Origin: Paragemmobacter straminiformis
GTDB taxonomy: Bacteria > Pseudomonadota > Alphaproteobacteria > Rhodobacterales > Rhodobacteraceae
Assembly (NCBI RefSeq): GCF_014243445.1
Contig: NZ_JACLQD010000003.1
Span: 62,001-126,000, forward strand
Length of the DNA stretch: 64,000 nt
Direction of reading: 5' to 3'
This document shows, piece by piece, positions 18,718-28,697 of the stretch. Numbering within the stretch: the stretch's first letter is position 1; every line of letters starts with the position of its first letter. Below the pieces are notes generated by a model. It worked only from the letters and a program-made list of their open reading frames with translations, searched no databases and was not told the DNA's origin. Both the position numbers and the translations under genes were made by a program.

Positions 18718-19373
18718 TGCTGTTCGCGGCGGGGTTTGGCACGCGGATGGGCGCACTGACCGCCGACCGCCCCAAACCGCTGATCGAAGTGGCAGGCAAG
18801 CCGCTGATCGACCATGCCTTGGCGCAGGCCGAAGGGGTGGGCCGGATCGTGGCCAATGTGCATTACAGGCCCGAGGCGCTGGCGCGGCATCTGGAGGCGC
18901 GCGGGGTGGCCGTATCGCGCGAGGACCCGATCCTTGAAACCGGCGGGGGGTTGCGGACGGCGCTGCCCCTGCTGGGCGAGGGGCCGGTGATGACGCTGAA
19001 CACCGATGCGGTCTGGACCGGAGAAAACCCGCTTTCGCAACTGCAAGAGGCATGGGACCCCGCGCGGATGGACGGGTTGCTTTTGCTGCTGCCGGACCAT
19101 GCGGTCGGCAAGGGTGCCGGTGATTTCGTGATGGATGCCGAGGGCCGGTTGAACAGGGCCAAGGGCGCGCGGGGGGCGGTTTACCTTGGCGCGCAGATTC
19201 TGCGGCCCGAGGGTCTTTTGGCCATAACAGAGACTGTTTTTTCGGTGAACCTGCTGTGGGACCGGATGATCGCCAAGGGGCGGCTGTTCGGTGTGCGGCA
19301 TCGGGGTCAGTGGTGCGATGTAGGGCATCCGGCAGGGATTGCGGATGCCGAGAAAATGCTGGGTTACACATGA
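18696..19373 (+). CDS. murU: N-acetylmuramate-1-phosphate uridylyltransferase MurU-like (225 aa)
   Basis: Nucleotidyltransferase with the signature FAAGFGTRMGALTADRPKPL at the N-terminus and metal-binding NTDAVW near residue 100. Length of about 225 is as in MurU. The pairing with an AmgK-like kinase suggests synthesis of UDP-MurNAc (or a similar UDP sugar) from recycled cell-wall sugars; the product cannot be proven from sequence, and older annotations call such proteins mannose-1-phosphate guanylyltransferases. The stop overlaps the addB start by 4 bases. Confidence 0.87.
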   Translation: MRHDFPLMLFAAGFGTRMGALTADRPKPLIEVAGKPLIDHALAQAEGVGRIVANVHYRPEALARHLEARGVAVSREDPILETGGGLRTALPLLGEGPVMTLNTDAVWTGENPLSQLQEAWDPARMDGLLLLLPDHAVGKGAGDFVMDAEGRLNRAKGARGAVYLGAQILRPEGLLAITETVFSVNLLWDRMIAKGRLFGVRHRGQWCDVGHPAGIADAEKMLGYT

Positions 19374-22264
19374 GCAAGGTTTTCGGGCTGGCGGCTGGCA
19401 TCGACTTTCCGGCCATTCTGGTGGCGGGGCTGCGGGCACGGATGGCGGGGCAGGCGCCCGAGGCGATGGCGGGGGTGACGCTTTATCTGAACACCCAGCG
19501 CATGCGGCGGCGGGTGACCGAGATTTTCGCGGCAAGCGGGGCCGCCTATCTGCCGCGCCTGCGGCTTGTGACGGACCTTGGGCAGGATATGCTGATGGCG
19601 GGGGTTCCGGCGGCGGTGTCGGGGCTGCGGCGACGGCTTGAGTTGACGCAGCTTGTGGCAGGGTTGCTGGCCAAAGAGCCGGACCTTGCGCCACGGGCGG
19701 CGCTGTATGATCTGGCCGACAGCCTTGCCACCCTGATGGACGAGATGCAGGGCGAAGGGGTGACACCCGACCGTGTGGCGGCGGTCGATGTCTCGGAACA
19801 TTCGGCGCATTGGGCGCGCACCAAGGCATTTCTGCGGATCGTGACGCCGTTCTTTCAGGACGGCGCACCCGACGCGCAGGCGCGGCAGCGGATGGTCGTC
19901 GAGCGTCTGGTTGCGCGCTGGGCGGCGAACCCGCCGCAGGAGCCGGTGATCGTGGCAGGCTCGACCGGGTCGCGCGGGACAACGGCGCTGCTGATGCAGG
20001 CTGTCGCGTCTTTGCCGCAGGGCGCGCTTGTGCTGCCCGGTTTCGATTTCGACATGCCGCCCGATGTATGGGACCGGATGGGCGACGCGATGACGGCCGA
20101 GGACCATCCGCAGTTCCGCTACAAGCGGCTGATGGATGCGCTGGACATCGGGCCTGCGGATGTGCGGGTCTGGCACGATGCGGCGGTGCCGGACGCGGGG
20201 CGCAACAAGCTTGTGTCGCTGTCGCTTCGGCCTGCGCCGGTGACTGACCAGTGGCTGACCGAGGGCGAGGGATTGCCCGACCTGCTTGCGGCCACTTCGG
20301 GACTGACCCTGATCGAGGCGCAGACGCCGAGGGCCGAGGCCTTGGCGATTGCGCTGATGTTGCGCGAGGCGGCAGAGAACGGGGTGCGGGCGGCGCTGGT
20401 TTCACCCGACCGGATGCTGACGCGGCAGGTGACGGCGGCGCTGGACCGCTGGGGCATCATGCCCGACGATTCGGCGGGGCGGCCCTTGGCGCTGTCGCCT
20501 CCGGGGCGGTTCTTGCGGCATGTCGCAGGCCTGATGGGGCGCAAGCTGACATCGGACGCGCTGCTGGCCTTGCTGAAGCATCCGTTGACGATGTCGGGGG
20601 GCGGGCGCGGGCTGCATTTGAAGCTGACGCGGGAATTGGAGCTGGAGGTGCGGCGCAAGGGGCCGGCCTTTCCGACGGGCGCGCATCTGCGCAACTGGGC
20701 CAAGGGGCGCAAGGACGAGGGGGCCGCGGACTGGGGCGAAGCGATCGCTGCGGCGCTGGAAGATCTGGCAGGGGCAGGCGTGGCCGATCTGGCCGACCAT
20801 ATCGCGCTGCATCGCCATGTGGCCGAACGGCTTGGCGGGGTGGAATTGTGGGAGAAGGAGGCGGGGCAGAAGGCGCTGGAGCTTGTCGAGGAGTTGCAGG
20901 CCGAGGCCGATGCGGGAGGCGTTCTGGAGGTGCCGGATTACCGCGACCTGTTCGAGGCGATTCTGGCGCGGGGCGAGGTGCGCGAAAGCGTGACACCCCA
21001 CCCGGATATCATGATCTGGGGCACTCTCGAGGCGCGGGTGGCGGGGGCGGAGCTGGTGATCCTTGGCGGATTGAACGACGGTATCTGGCCGAAGCTGCCC
21101 GAACCCGACCCCTGGCTGAACCGCAAGATGCGCAAGGATGCGGGGCTGCTTTTGCCCGAGCGGCAGATCGGTCTTTCGGCGCATGACTACCAGCAGGCGA
21201 TTGCAGCCCCCCGCGTGGTGCTGACGCGGGCCACGCGAAATGCCGAGGCGGAAACCGTGCCGTCGCGCTGGTTGAACCGCTTGATGAACCTGATGGAGGG
21301 TTTGCCCGCGAAAAACGGAAAGCGCGCGCTCGGGGCGATGCGCGAGCGCGGGCGGGTCTGGACGCGGCGGGCGGTGGTGCTGGAAGCGCCCGTTGCACCG
21401 GTTGCGCCGGCGCACCGCCCGTCGCCTCGCCCGCCGGTCGGGGTGCGGCCGCGGCGGTTGGCGGTGACGAAGATTGCCACGCTGATCCGCGACCCCTATG
21501 CGATCTACGCGCGCTATATCCTGCGGCTTTTCCCACTCGACCCGCTGCGGCCCGAGGCGGATGCCGCGCTGCGCGGGCAGGTGTTGCACAAGATTCTGGA
21601 AGAGTTCGCCAAGGGGCGGTTGGCGGAAGAAACGCGGGAAGCGGCCAAGGCCCGGCTGATGGCCGTCGCCGAGGCGGTCTTGCTGGAATACACGCCCTGG
21701 CCTGCGGCGCGGGCGCTGTGGCTGGCGCGGTTGATGCGGGCCGCGGATTTCTTCCTGAGCTTCGACGCCCAGCGCGGCGGGGTGCCTGTGACACTGGAGG
21801 AAAAGGGCAGGGTTGCGCTTGCGGGGGTGGATTTCACGCTGGAAGGCACGCCCGACAGGATCGACCGTTTGCCGGACGGGTCGCTTCACATCATCGACTA
21901 CAAGACCGGAACGCCGCCGACCGAGGCGCAGCAGAAGGCTTTTGACAAACAGCTTTTGCTGGCGGCGGCGATGGTCGCGCGTGACGGTTTCAAGGGGCTT
22001 GAGGGGTCAGAGGTTTCGCTGATCAGCTATGTCGGTCTGGGCAGCAACCCGAAGGCCGAGGAAACGCCCATTACCGAGGCGGTGACGGACGAGGTTTGGG
22101 AAGGCTTGTGCAAGCTGGTCGCGCATTACATGACCGAAGGGGCGGGCTATACCGCGCGGCGGGCCGTGATGAAGGAACGCTTTGCCGGCGACTATGACCA
22201 CCTGTCACGCTATGGCGAATGGGAAACGACCGATGATCCGGTTGCCGAGGAGGTGGGCAGATGA
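19370..22264 (+). CDS. addB: Double-strand break repair protein AddB (964 aa)
   Basis: Nuclease and Chi-recognition subunit of the AddAB helicase-nuclease that feeds RecA in recombinational repair. The sequence is of the alphaproteobacterial AddB type: a degenerate N-terminal helicase-like region (no intact Walker A) and a C-terminal RecB-family nuclease with HIIDYKTGTPPT (D843, K845). The ATG at 19370 overlaps the murU stop (ATGA); upstream in-frame codons lie within murU. It is coupled to addA by another ATGA overlap. Confidence 0.96.
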   Translation: MSKVFGLAAGIDFPAILVAGLRARMAGQAPEAMAGVTLYLNTQRMRRRVTEIFAASGAAYLPRLRLVTDLGQDMLMAGVPAAVSGLRRRLELTQLVAGLLAKEPDLAPRAALYDLADSLATLMDEMQGEGVTPDRVAAVDVSEHSAHWARTKAFLRIVTPFFQDGAPDAQARQRMVVERLVARWAANPPQEPVIVAGSTGSRGTTALLMQAVASLPQGALVLPGFDFDMPPDVWDRMGDAMTAEDHPQFRYKRLMDALDIGPADVRVWHDAAVPDAGRNKLVSLSLRPAPVTDQWLTEGEGLPDLLAATSGLTLIEAQTPRAEALAIALMLREAAENGVRAALVSPDRMLTRQVTAALDRWGIMPDDSAGRPLALSPPGRFLRHVAGLMGRKLTSDALLALLKHPLTMSGGGRGLHLKLTRELELEVRRKGPAFPTGAHLRNWAKGRKDEGAADWGEAIAAALEDLAGAGVADLADHIALHRHVAERLGGVELWEKEAGQKALELVEELQAEADAGGVLEVPDYRDLFEAILARGEVRESVTPHPDIMIWGTLEARVAGAELVILGGLNDGIWPKLPEPDPWLNRKMRKDAGLLLPERQIGLSAHDYQQAIAAPRVVLTRATRNAEAETVPSRWLNRLMNLMEGLPAKNGKRALGAMRERGRVWTRRAVVLEAPVAPVAPAHRPSPRPPVGVRPRRLAVTKIATLIRDPYAIYARYILRLFPLDPLRPEADAALRGQVLHKILEEFAKGRLAEETREAAKARLMAVAEAVLLEYTPWPAARALWLARLMRAADFFLSFDAQRGGVPVTLEEKGRVALAGVDFTLEGTPDRIDRLPDGSLHIIDYKTGTPPTEAQQKAFDKQLLLAAAMVARDGFKGLEGSEVSLISYVGLGSNPKAEETPITEAVTDEVWEGLCKLVAHYMTEGAGYTARRAVMKERFAGDYDHLSRYGEWETTDDPVAEEVGR

Positions 22265-25200
22265 GCGTTCCGGCCTTTGAACGGCAGGTGCAGGCCTCGA
22301 TGCCCGACGCCTCGACCTGGCTTTCGGCGAATGCGGGGTCGGGCAAGACGCGGGTGCTGACCGACCGCGTGGCACGGCTGCTGCTGAAGGGGGTAGAGCC
22401 GCAGCATATCCTGTGCCTGACCTATACCAAGGCGGCGGCGACCGAGATGCAGAACCGCCTGTTCAAGCGGTTGGGCGAATGGGCGATGCTGCCCGATGCC
22501 GATCTGCGCAAGTCGCTGGCCGCGCTGGGCGAGGCGGGGCGGCTGGACGCGGAATTGCTGTTGCAGGCGCGGCGGCTGTTCGCGCGGGCCATCGAAACGC
22601 CGGGGGGATTGCGGATTCAGACGATCCATTCCTTTTGCGCCACCTTGTTGCGGCGGTTTCCGCTGGAAGCGCAGGTTTCACCGCAGTTCAGGGAATTGGA
22701 CGACCGCACCGCCAAGATGATGCGAAACGAGATCGTCGAGGAATTGGCCGAAGCGGGGCACCCTTCGGTGGCCGAGGTGGCGCGGGCCTGGACGGGCGAG
22801 GATTTCGGAACGCTGATCGGGCAGATCGTGGGGCAGCGCGCGAAATTCGCGCAAGAGATGACCCAAGCCGAGGCGCGGCTGCTGTTCGGCGTGAAGCAGG
22901 GCGAGACGTTCGAGACCTTGCTGGGGGATGTGTTCCTTGGGGACGAGGGTGTCTGGATGCCTGCGGTGGTGGCCGCGATGGCAAAGGGGTCGGCGACCGA
23001 TGTGAAGGGGGCCGAAAGGCTGGCAGCGCTGGATTTCGCGGCGCCGACGATGGCCACGCTTTTGGCCTGCGAGGAGCAATTCCTGTTCAAGACGGGCGAG
23101 AAGGCGAACACGGCCAAGATCGGCGGCTATCCCACCAAGGACACGCGCAAGGCGCTTGGCGCCGGGATGGACAGGCTTGAACAGCTTATGGGTCGTGTGG
23201 AAGCCGCCCGCGTCGCGCGCTGCGGGTTGATGGCGATGGAGCGGGCCATGACGCTGCATCGTTTCGCACAGGCGTTCCTGCCGCTTTACGAGGACCGCAA
23301 GGCACGGGGCGGGTGGCTGGATTTCGATGACCTGATCACGCGGGCGCGGATGGTTCTGACCGATCCGGGGGTGGCGGCCTGGGTGCTGTTCCGGCTGGAC
23401 GGGGGAATTGACCATATCCTTGTGGACGAGGCGCAGGATACCAGCCCCGAACAGTGGCGGGTGATCGAAAGTCTTGCGGCCGAGTTCACCGCCGGACGGT
23501 CGGCGCGGGATGTGGAGCGGACGCTTTTTGTCGTGGGCGACAAGAAACAGTCGATCTATTCGTTCCAGGGTGCGGATGTGGCGGCGTTCGATGCCAAGCA
23601 CGGGACGTTCGAGCAGCAGTTCCGCGCCGTCGGGCGGATGTTCCAGAACCTCGAGCTGGAATACTCCTTCCGCTCGTCGCCTGCGATCTTGCGGGTGGTG
23701 GATGAAACCCTGAAGGACCGCTTCCCCCATGCGCTGGGCGACAAGGTGCAGCATATCGCCTTTCGCGGCGAGATGGCGGGGCGGGTCGATCTTTGGCCGC
23801 TGATCGAGAAGGCCGAGCAGACGCCCGACGACGACTGGAAAAACCCCGTCGATCTGGTGACCGAAGAACACCATTTCGCGCGGCTTGCAGGGCAGATCGC
23901 CGACGAGATCAAGGCGATGATCGATGCCGGCACCTCGATTCCGCTGGCCGAGGGGGGGTCGCGGCCGGTGCATGCGGGGGATTTCCTGATCCTTGTGCAG
24001 CGGCGGTCGGACCTGTTTCAAGAGATCATCCGCGCGTGCAAGGCGCGGGGTCTGGCGATTGCGGGCGCGGACCGGCTGAAGCTGGGGGCAGAGCTGGCGG
24101 TCAGGGACATCGCGGCGTTGCTGGCCTTTCTGGCAACGCCCGAGGACGATCTTTCGCTTGCCGCGGTGCTGCGGTCGCCGTTGTGCGGGTGGAGCGAGGC
24201 GCAGCTTTTCGCGCTGGCACAGCCGAGAAAGGGCTATCTGTGGCAAGAGATGCGGCAGCGCGCCGAAGAATTTGCGGAAACCTTTGCGATGCTGTCGGAC
24301 CTGCTTGATGAGGCCGATTTCCTGCGGCCTTTCGATCTGATCGAGCGGGCGCTGACACGCCATGACGGACGCCGCCGGTTGCTGGCGCGGCTGGGGGCCG
24401 AGGCCGAGGACGGGATCGACGAGTTGCTGTCGCAGGCGCTGCAATACGAGCAGACCGAGGTGCCGAGCCTGACGGGATTTCTGACCTGGCTTTCGACCGA
24501 CGAGGTCGAAGTGAAGCGGCAGATGGACAGCGAGGGGCAGCGCATCCGCGTGATGACGGTGCATGGCGCAAAGGGCCTCGAGGCGCCGATCGTCATTCTT
24601 CCCGACACGGGCGACCGCAAGATTCAGGACCGGGACGAAGTGGTCGAGGTTTCGGGGCGGCCGGTCTGGCGCACCCCTGCCGAAACCAGCCCGCCTGCGA
24701 TCACGGCGGCGCAGGCCGAGCGGAGGGCGCGCGTTCAGGCCGAAAACCTGCGGCTGCTCTATGTGGCGCTGACGCGGGCGCGGGTCTGGCTGATCGTCTG
24801 CGGTGCGGGCGAGGTGAAGACCGAGGGCGCGTGGTGGAAGCTGGTCGAGCAGGGGATGAAGCACGCGGGGGGCGAGGAAATCGGGGGCGGGCGGCTGCGC
24901 CATGCCTTTGGCGACTGGCCTGATCCGGCGGCGCGGGTCGAGGTGGTCGAAGCGGCGGTCGCGCTGCCGGATTGGGCGGGGCATTCGGCGGCCGAGCCTG
25001 CACGCGCGGCGCGGCTGCTTTCGCCTTCGGACCTTGGCGGGGCGAAGGCCATCGCGGGCGACGGGTTGGATGAAGATGCCGCCAAGGCGCGCGGAACGGC
25101 GCTGCATCTGTTGCTGGAACATTTGCCCGATGCGGATGATCCGGCAGGGGTGACCGCGGCTTTGGTGCCCGATGCCACGTTGCGGGCGGACCTGCTGGCC

Positions 25201-25569
25201 GAGGCGCAGGGCGTGATCGCCGCACATCCGGCGCTGTTCGATGCGGATCCGGCAGGGGTGGCGCTGGCCGAGGTGGTGGTGACGGCGGATTTGCCGCAGG
25301 GGCGGATGCTGGGCACGATCGACCGGCTGCTGATCGGGCCGGACCGTGTTCTGGCGGTGGATTACAAATCGAACCGCGTGGTGCCGAAGCGGGCCGAGGA
25401 CGTTCCCGAGGGCATTTTGCGGCAAATGGGCGCCTATGCCGAGGCGTTGCGGCAGTTGCACCCCGAAAAGCGCGTCGAGGTGGCGGTTTTGTGGACCCGC
25501 GATGCCAGCCTTATGCCGTTGGACCCCGAAATGCTGCGGGCGGCCTTGCTGCGGTCTACCATCACTTGA
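22261..25569 (+). CDS. addA: Double-strand break repair helicase AddA (1102 aa)
   Basis: UvrD/Rep-family 3'-5' helicase with a C-terminal nuclease domain. Motif I is ANAGSGKT (about 23-30), motif II VDEAQDTS (about 388-395), then GDKKQSIYSFQGAD, the late motif VMTVHGAKGLEAP, and the nuclease active site AVDYKSN (D1034, K1036). Length fits alphaproteobacterial AddA. It follows addB with a 4-base overlap. The stop codon lies inside the predicted -35 box of the trxA promoter. Confidence 0.97.
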   Translation: MSVPAFERQVQASMPDASTWLSANAGSGKTRVLTDRVARLLLKGVEPQHILCLTYTKAAATEMQNRLFKRLGEWAMLPDADLRKSLAALGEAGRLDAELLLQARRLFARAIETPGGLRIQTIHSFCATLLRRFPLEAQVSPQFRELDDRTAKMMRNEIVEELAEAGHPSVAEVARAWTGEDFGTLIGQIVGQRAKFAQEMTQAEARLLFGVKQGETFETLLGDVFLGDEGVWMPAVVAAMAKGSATDVKGAERLAALDFAAPTMATLLACEEQFLFKTGEKANTAKIGGYPTKDTRKALGAGMDRLEQLMGRVEAARVARCGLMAMERAMTLHRFAQAFLPLYEDRKARGGWLDFDDLITRARMVLTDPGVAAWVLFRLDGGIDHILVDEAQDTSPEQWRVIESLAAEFTAGRSARDVERTLFVVGDKKQSIYSFQGADVAAFDAKHGTFEQQFRAVGRMFQNLELEYSFRSSPAILRVVDETLKDRFPHALGDKVQHIAFRGEMAGRVDLWPLIEKAEQTPDDDWKNPVDLVTEEHHFARLAGQIADEIKAMIDAGTSIPLAEGGSRPVHAGDFLILVQRRSDLFQEIIRACKARGLAIAGADRLKLGAELAVRDIAALLAFLATPEDDLSLAAVLRSPLCGWSEAQLFALAQPRKGYLWQEMRQRAEEFAETFAMLSDLLDEADFLRPFDLIERALTRHDGRRRLLARLGAEAEDGIDELLSQALQYEQTEVPSLTGFLTWLSTDEVEVKRQMDSEGQRIRVMTVHGAKGLEAPIVILPDTGDRKIQDRDEVVEVSGRPVWRTPAETSPPAITAAQAERRARVQAENLRLLYVALTRARVWLIVCGAGEVKTEGAWWKLVEQGMKHAGGEEIGGGRLRHAFGDWPDPAARVEVVEAAVALPDWAGHSAAEPARAARLLSPSDLGGAKAIAGDGLDEDAAKARGTALHLLLEHLPDADDPAGVTAALVPDATLRADLLAEAQGVIAAHPALFDADPAGVALAEVVVTADLPQGRMLGTIDRLLIGPDRVLAVDYKSNRVVPKRAEDVPEGILRQMGAYAEALRQLHPEKRVEVAVLWTRDASLMPLDPEMLRAALLRSTIT

Positions 25570-25594
25570 CGTTCTGTCGCCGCATCCCTAGGTT
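25566..25594 (+). promoter_or_regulatory. Predicted trxA promoter
   Basis: TTGACG (25566-25571), a 17-base spacer and TAGGTT (25589-25594) lie 34 bases before the trxA start. The -35 box overlaps the addA stop codon. This would let thioredoxin be expressed independently of the recombination genes. Confidence 0.5.
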
Positions 25595-25627
25595 TCTTGC
25601 CCGATAGCCGCATTTGGAGAGATGAAG

Positions 25628-25954
25628 ATGGGCAACGCTACCGTCGCCGTGACCGATGCCACCTTCGACGCCGAGGTCCGCCAGTCGGACGTTCCGGTCG
25701 TGGTGGACTTTTGGGCCGAATGGTGCGGCCCTTGCCGCCAGATCGGTCCGGCGCTTGAAGAACTCGCCACGCAATACGCGGGCAAGGTGAAGATCGTCAA
25801 AGTGAACGTCGACGAAAACCCCGACAGCCCCGCCCAACTGGGTGTGCGCGGGATTCCGGCGCTGTTCCTGTTCAAGGACGGTCAGGTGGTTTCCAACAAG
25901 GTCGGCGCGGCCCCCAAGGCAGCGCTGGAAAACTGGATCCAGTCGGCGATCTGA
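25628..25954 (+). CDS. trxA: Thioredoxin TrxA (108 aa)
   Basis: Cytosolic disulfide reductant. The active site [11 protein letters not shown] has C33 and C36, followed by NVDENPD, the cis-Pro segment RGIPALFLF and a C-terminal helix; length is standard. Two ATGs are possible (25622 and 25628); the second leaves a proper 6-base gap after GGAGAG, the first leaves none, so 25628 is used. It has its own predicted promoter and an intrinsic terminator. The position downstream of addAB is conserved in alphaproteobacteria. Confidence 0.97.
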   Translation: MGNATVAVTDATFDAEVRQSDVPVVVDFWAEWCGPCRQIGPALEELATQYAGKVKIVKVNVDENPDSPAQLGVRGIPALFLFKDGQVVSNKVGAAPKAALENWIQSAI

Positions 25955-25980
25955 CCGCCTGCGCGTTTGCGTGAATTTCG

Positions 25981-26010
25981 GGGCGGTCCTGACGGGCCGC
26001 CCTTTTGTTT
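25981..26010 (+). terminator. Rho-independent terminator of trxA
   Basis: GGGCGGTCC (25981-25989) pairs with GGGCCGCCC (25994-26002) around TGAC with one wobble, followed by TTTTGTTT. Confidence 0.85.
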
Positions 26011-26021
26011 CGGTCGGGCAT

Positions 26022-26042
26022 GGTGCGCAATGAATGCGCACC
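26022..26042. repeat. Dispersed palindromic element, copy 2 (GGTGCGCA-N5-TGCGCACC)
   Basis: Arms of 8 bp around ATGAA, followed by CTACGGG. It matches the element at 2647-2669 in arms, loop length and the CCTAC flank. It lies between the trxA terminator and hslV, ending 24 bases before the hslV start. Confidence 0.6.
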
Positions 26043-26065
26043 CTACGGGATTTCGGAGGCATTCG

Positions 26066-26623
26066 ATGAGCGATGACAGGTTTCCCGGTTGGCACGGAAC
26101 CACGATCCTTGCGGTGCGCCGCGGGGGCGAGGTGGTCGTGGCGGGTGACGGGCAAGTCAGCCTTGGCCAGACGGTGATCAAGGGATCGGCGCGCAAGGTG
26201 CGGCGGCTGTCGCCCGGCGGGCGCGATGTGGTCGCGGGTTTTGCCGGATCGACCGCGGATGCCTTTACGCTGCTTGAGCGGCTGGAGAAGAAGCTCGAGG
26301 CGGCGCCGGGGCAATTGGCGCGGGCTTGTGTCGATCTGGCCAAGGATTGGCGGATGGACAAGTATCTGCGCAACCTCGAGGCTATGCTGATCGTGACGGA
26401 CGGGCGCGATCTTTACGTCATCACCGGCGCGGGCGATGTGCTGGAGCCCGAGCATGACATCGCGGCCATCGGGTCGGGCGGGAATTATGCGCTGGCCGCC
26501 GCGCGGGCGCTGATGCTTACCGACATGGCGGCCGAGGATGTGGCCCGCAAGGCGATGGCGATTGCCGCCGACATCTGCGTTTACACCAACGGCAACCTGA
26601 CGGTCGAGACGATCCGGGCCTGA
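26066..26623 (+). CDS. hslV: ATP-dependent protease subunit HslV (185 aa)
   Basis: Proteasome-like threonine peptidase that forms the HslUV protease with HslU. An 11-residue propeptide ends in HG, and the mature protein would start at T12 ([10 protein letters not shown]), the nucleophile. AGDGQVSLG and the [13 protein letters not shown] segment are typical. The ATG at 26066 has GGAGG seven bases upstream. Unlike the common arrangement, hslU does not follow directly: a convergent WYL-domain gene lies between them, so the two subunits are transcribed separately. Heat-shock control is known in the family; no clear sigma32 site was recognised. Confidence 0.97.
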   Translation: MSDDRFPGWHGTTILAVRRGGEVVVAGDGQVSLGQTVIKGSARKVRRLSPGGRDVVAGFAGSTADAFTLLERLEKKLEAAPGQLARACVDLAKDWRMDKYLRNLEAMLIVTDGRDLYVITGAGDVLEPEHDIAAIGSGGNYALAAARALMLTDMAAEDVARKAMAIAADICVYTNGNLTVETIRA

Positions 26624-26627
26624 CCGG

Positions 26628-27230
26628 TCAGGCCCGCTGTTTTTCGACCAGACCTTGCAGCAGGGTCAGCCGGTCGGCGGAAAAATCGCCGTCGCACAGG
26701 CTGATGCCGTCCATCGCGCGGACGAAGAACTGGCGATAGCCCTGACGGAGCGCACACCACGCCATGAGTTTTACCCCCTGTGGCGGATGGACAAGCGCGA
26801 GGGGCAGAACCTGACGCTGCGAGGGTTCGTCATTCTGGTCGGTGTAGGAAAAGACGACCGGACGGGCGCGGGTGATCGCGCCGTGCAGAAGATCAAGCGC
26901 CTCGATCCGCGCGGGGGGCAGGTCGGGGCGGTAGTATCCGGCGGGGCGAACGTCGAGGGCGGCGTAAAGCCGGGCGAGAAGCGCGCCCTCGGGATCGGTT
27001 TCGGCAAGGCGGGCAATGGCTTCGCGGGCGGCGCGGGCTGCCACGGGGTCGCCGCGATAGCCGGCAAGGGCTAGGCCGCGCAGCGCGGCATCGCGCAGGG
27101 CGGGATCGACGGCCAAAGCTGCGGGCTGCGCGGCGGCGACAGGTTTCGCAAGACCCAATGATGCGGCGCCCGAGGCCAGCACTTGCGCGAAAGCGCGGCG
27201 GGTGAGTTTGGAGAAGGGCGCTTGGGACAT
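26628..27230 (-). CDS. WYL-domain protein with a twin-arginine-like N-terminus (200 aa)
   Basis: Residues 1-35 look like a Tat signal: SKLTRRAFAQ, an Ala/Leu-rich core, then PVAAA near residue 34. The C-terminal half (about 115-200) has the WYL-fold pattern, VVFSYTD and LMAWCALRQGYRQFFVRAM. WYL domains normally serve as ligand sensors fused to helix-turn-helix domains in cytosolic regulators; no HTH is present here. If exported it would be an unusual periplasmic WYL protein; if not, the RR may be coincidental. The ATG at 27230 lacks a strong ribosome binding site and a TTG at 27299 is an alternative. It is convergent with hslV and divergent from hslU. Confidence 0.72.
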   Translation of the reverse strand: MSQAPFSKLTRRAFAQVLASGAASLGLAKPVAAAQPAALAVDPALRDAALRGLALAGYRGDPVAARAAREAIARLAETDPEGALLARLYAALDVRPAGYYRPDLPPARIEALDLLHGAITRARPVVFSYTDQNDEPSQRQVLPLALVHPPQGVKLMAWCALRQGYRQFFVRAMDGISLCDGDFSADRLTLLQGLVEKQRA

Positions 27231-27361
27231 TGGAATACTCGTCAACAACAGATGCGCAGGGGTATATGCAATCAGAGGGTGAATCAAGCTTTTCGCCAAG
27301 CCGCCCTTGGCCTGACCTTTAACAGGGGTTACATCGGGACGGGCGTTGAAAGGATACCCTC

Positions 27362-28660
27362 ATGACCAACCTGACCCCGCGCGAAATCGTGTCCGAGCTG
27401 GACCGTTTCATCATCGGGCAGCGCGATGCCAAGCGGGCGGTGGCGGTGGCGCTGCGCAACCGCTGGCGGCGCAAATTGCTGGGCGACGATCTGCGGGACG
27501 AGGTTTACCCCAAGAATATCCTGATGATCGGGCCGACTGGCGTGGGCAAGACCGAGATCAGCCGCCGTCTGGCAAAGCTGGCGAAGGCGCCTTTCCTGAA
27601 GGTCGAGGCGACGAAGTTTACCGAAGTGGGCTATGTGGGCCGCGATGTGGACAGCATCATCCGCGATCTGGTCGATGCGGCGATGGTCGAGACGCGGGCG
27701 CGGATGCGCGACGATGTGAAGGCCAAGGCGCAGAAGGCGGCGGAAGAGCGGGTCATCGAGGCATTGGCGGGCAAGGACGCGCGCGAGCAGACGCGCGAGA
27801 TGTTCAGGGCCAAGCTGAAGCGCGGTGAGCTGGACCAGACGGTGATCGAGCTTGACGTGCCGGACGCCGCGATGCCTGCGGGCATGTTTCCCGGCGGAAA
27901 CGGGATGGAATTGCAGATGCAGGGCTTGCAGGACCTGTTCAAGGCGTTCGGCGGGCGCACCAGCCGCAAGCGGATGACGGTGGCCGACAGCTATGACATT
28001 CTGATCGGGCAGGAAGCCGACAAGCTGCTGGACGACGAGGCGGTGAAGGCCACGGCCCTTGAGGCGGTGCAGGAAAACGGGATCGTCTTTCTTGACGAGA
28101 TCGACAAGATCTGTGCGCGGGCCGATGCGCGCGGCGCCGATGTGAGCCGCGAGGGGGTGCAGCGCGATTTGCTGCCGCTGATCGAGGGAACCACGGTTTC
28201 GACGAAATACGGGCCGGTCAAGACGGACCACATCTTGTTCATCGCAAGCGGGGCGTTCCACATCGCCAAGCCTTCGGACCTGTTGCCGGAATTGCAGGGG
28301 CGCTTGCCCATTCGCGTGGAACTGACGGCCCTGACCGAGGACGACTTTGTCCGTATCCTGACCGAAACGGAAAACGCGCTGACCTTGCAATATTCCGCGA
28401 TGATGGCGACCGAGGAGGTTACCGTATCGTTTACCACCGACGGCATCGCCGCGATTGCCCGCATTGCCGCCGAGGTGAACCGCAGTGTCGAGAATATCGG
28501 GGCGCGGCGGCTGTATACGGTGATCGAACGGGTGTTCGAGGAGCTTTCTTTCAGCGCACCGGACCGGTCGGGGGAAACCGTAACCGTGGATGCGGCGTTT
28601 GTCGAAGCGAACATCGGCGCGCTGTCACGGTCAGCCGATCTTTCCCGTTACGTGCTGTAA
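27362..28660 (+). CDS. hslU: HslU ATPase, unfoldase of the HslUV protease (432 aa)
   Basis: AAA+ unfoldase. [17 protein letters not shown] at the N-terminus, Walker [10 protein letters not shown] (57-65), the pore motif [12 protein letters not shown], Walker B FLDEIDK (about 243-249), and C-terminal DLSRYVL, which inserts into HslV. Length is standard. The ATG at 27362 follows AAAGGA. The intergenic space shared with the divergent WYL gene is 131 bases. Confidence 0.97.
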   Translation: MTNLTPREIVSELDRFIIGQRDAKRAVAVALRNRWRRKLLGDDLRDEVYPKNILMIGPTGVGKTEISRRLAKLAKAPFLKVEATKFTEVGYVGRDVDSIIRDLVDAAMVETRARMRDDVKAKAQKAAEERVIEALAGKDAREQTREMFRAKLKRGELDQTVIELDVPDAAMPAGMFPGGNGMELQMQGLQDLFKAFGGRTSRKRMTVADSYDILIGQEADKLLDDEAVKATALEAVQENGIVFLDEIDKICARADARGADVSREGVQRDLLPLIEGTTVSTKYGPVKTDHILFIASGAFHIAKPSDLLPELQGRLPIRVELTALTEDDFVRILTETENALTLQYSAMMATEEVTVSFTTDGIAAIARIAAEVNRSVENIGARRLYTVIERVFEELSFSAPDRSGETVTVDAAFVEANIGALSRSADLSRYVL

Positions 28661-28697
28661 GTTTCCGACAGCAGGATTCTTCAAAAGGGCCTTTGCG

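Noticed and set aside
22678-25461. A 927-codon minus-strand open frame opposite addA
   Set aside because: The plus strand has all helicase and nuclease motifs of AddA; the antisense frame has low-complexity Arg/Pro/Gln composition.
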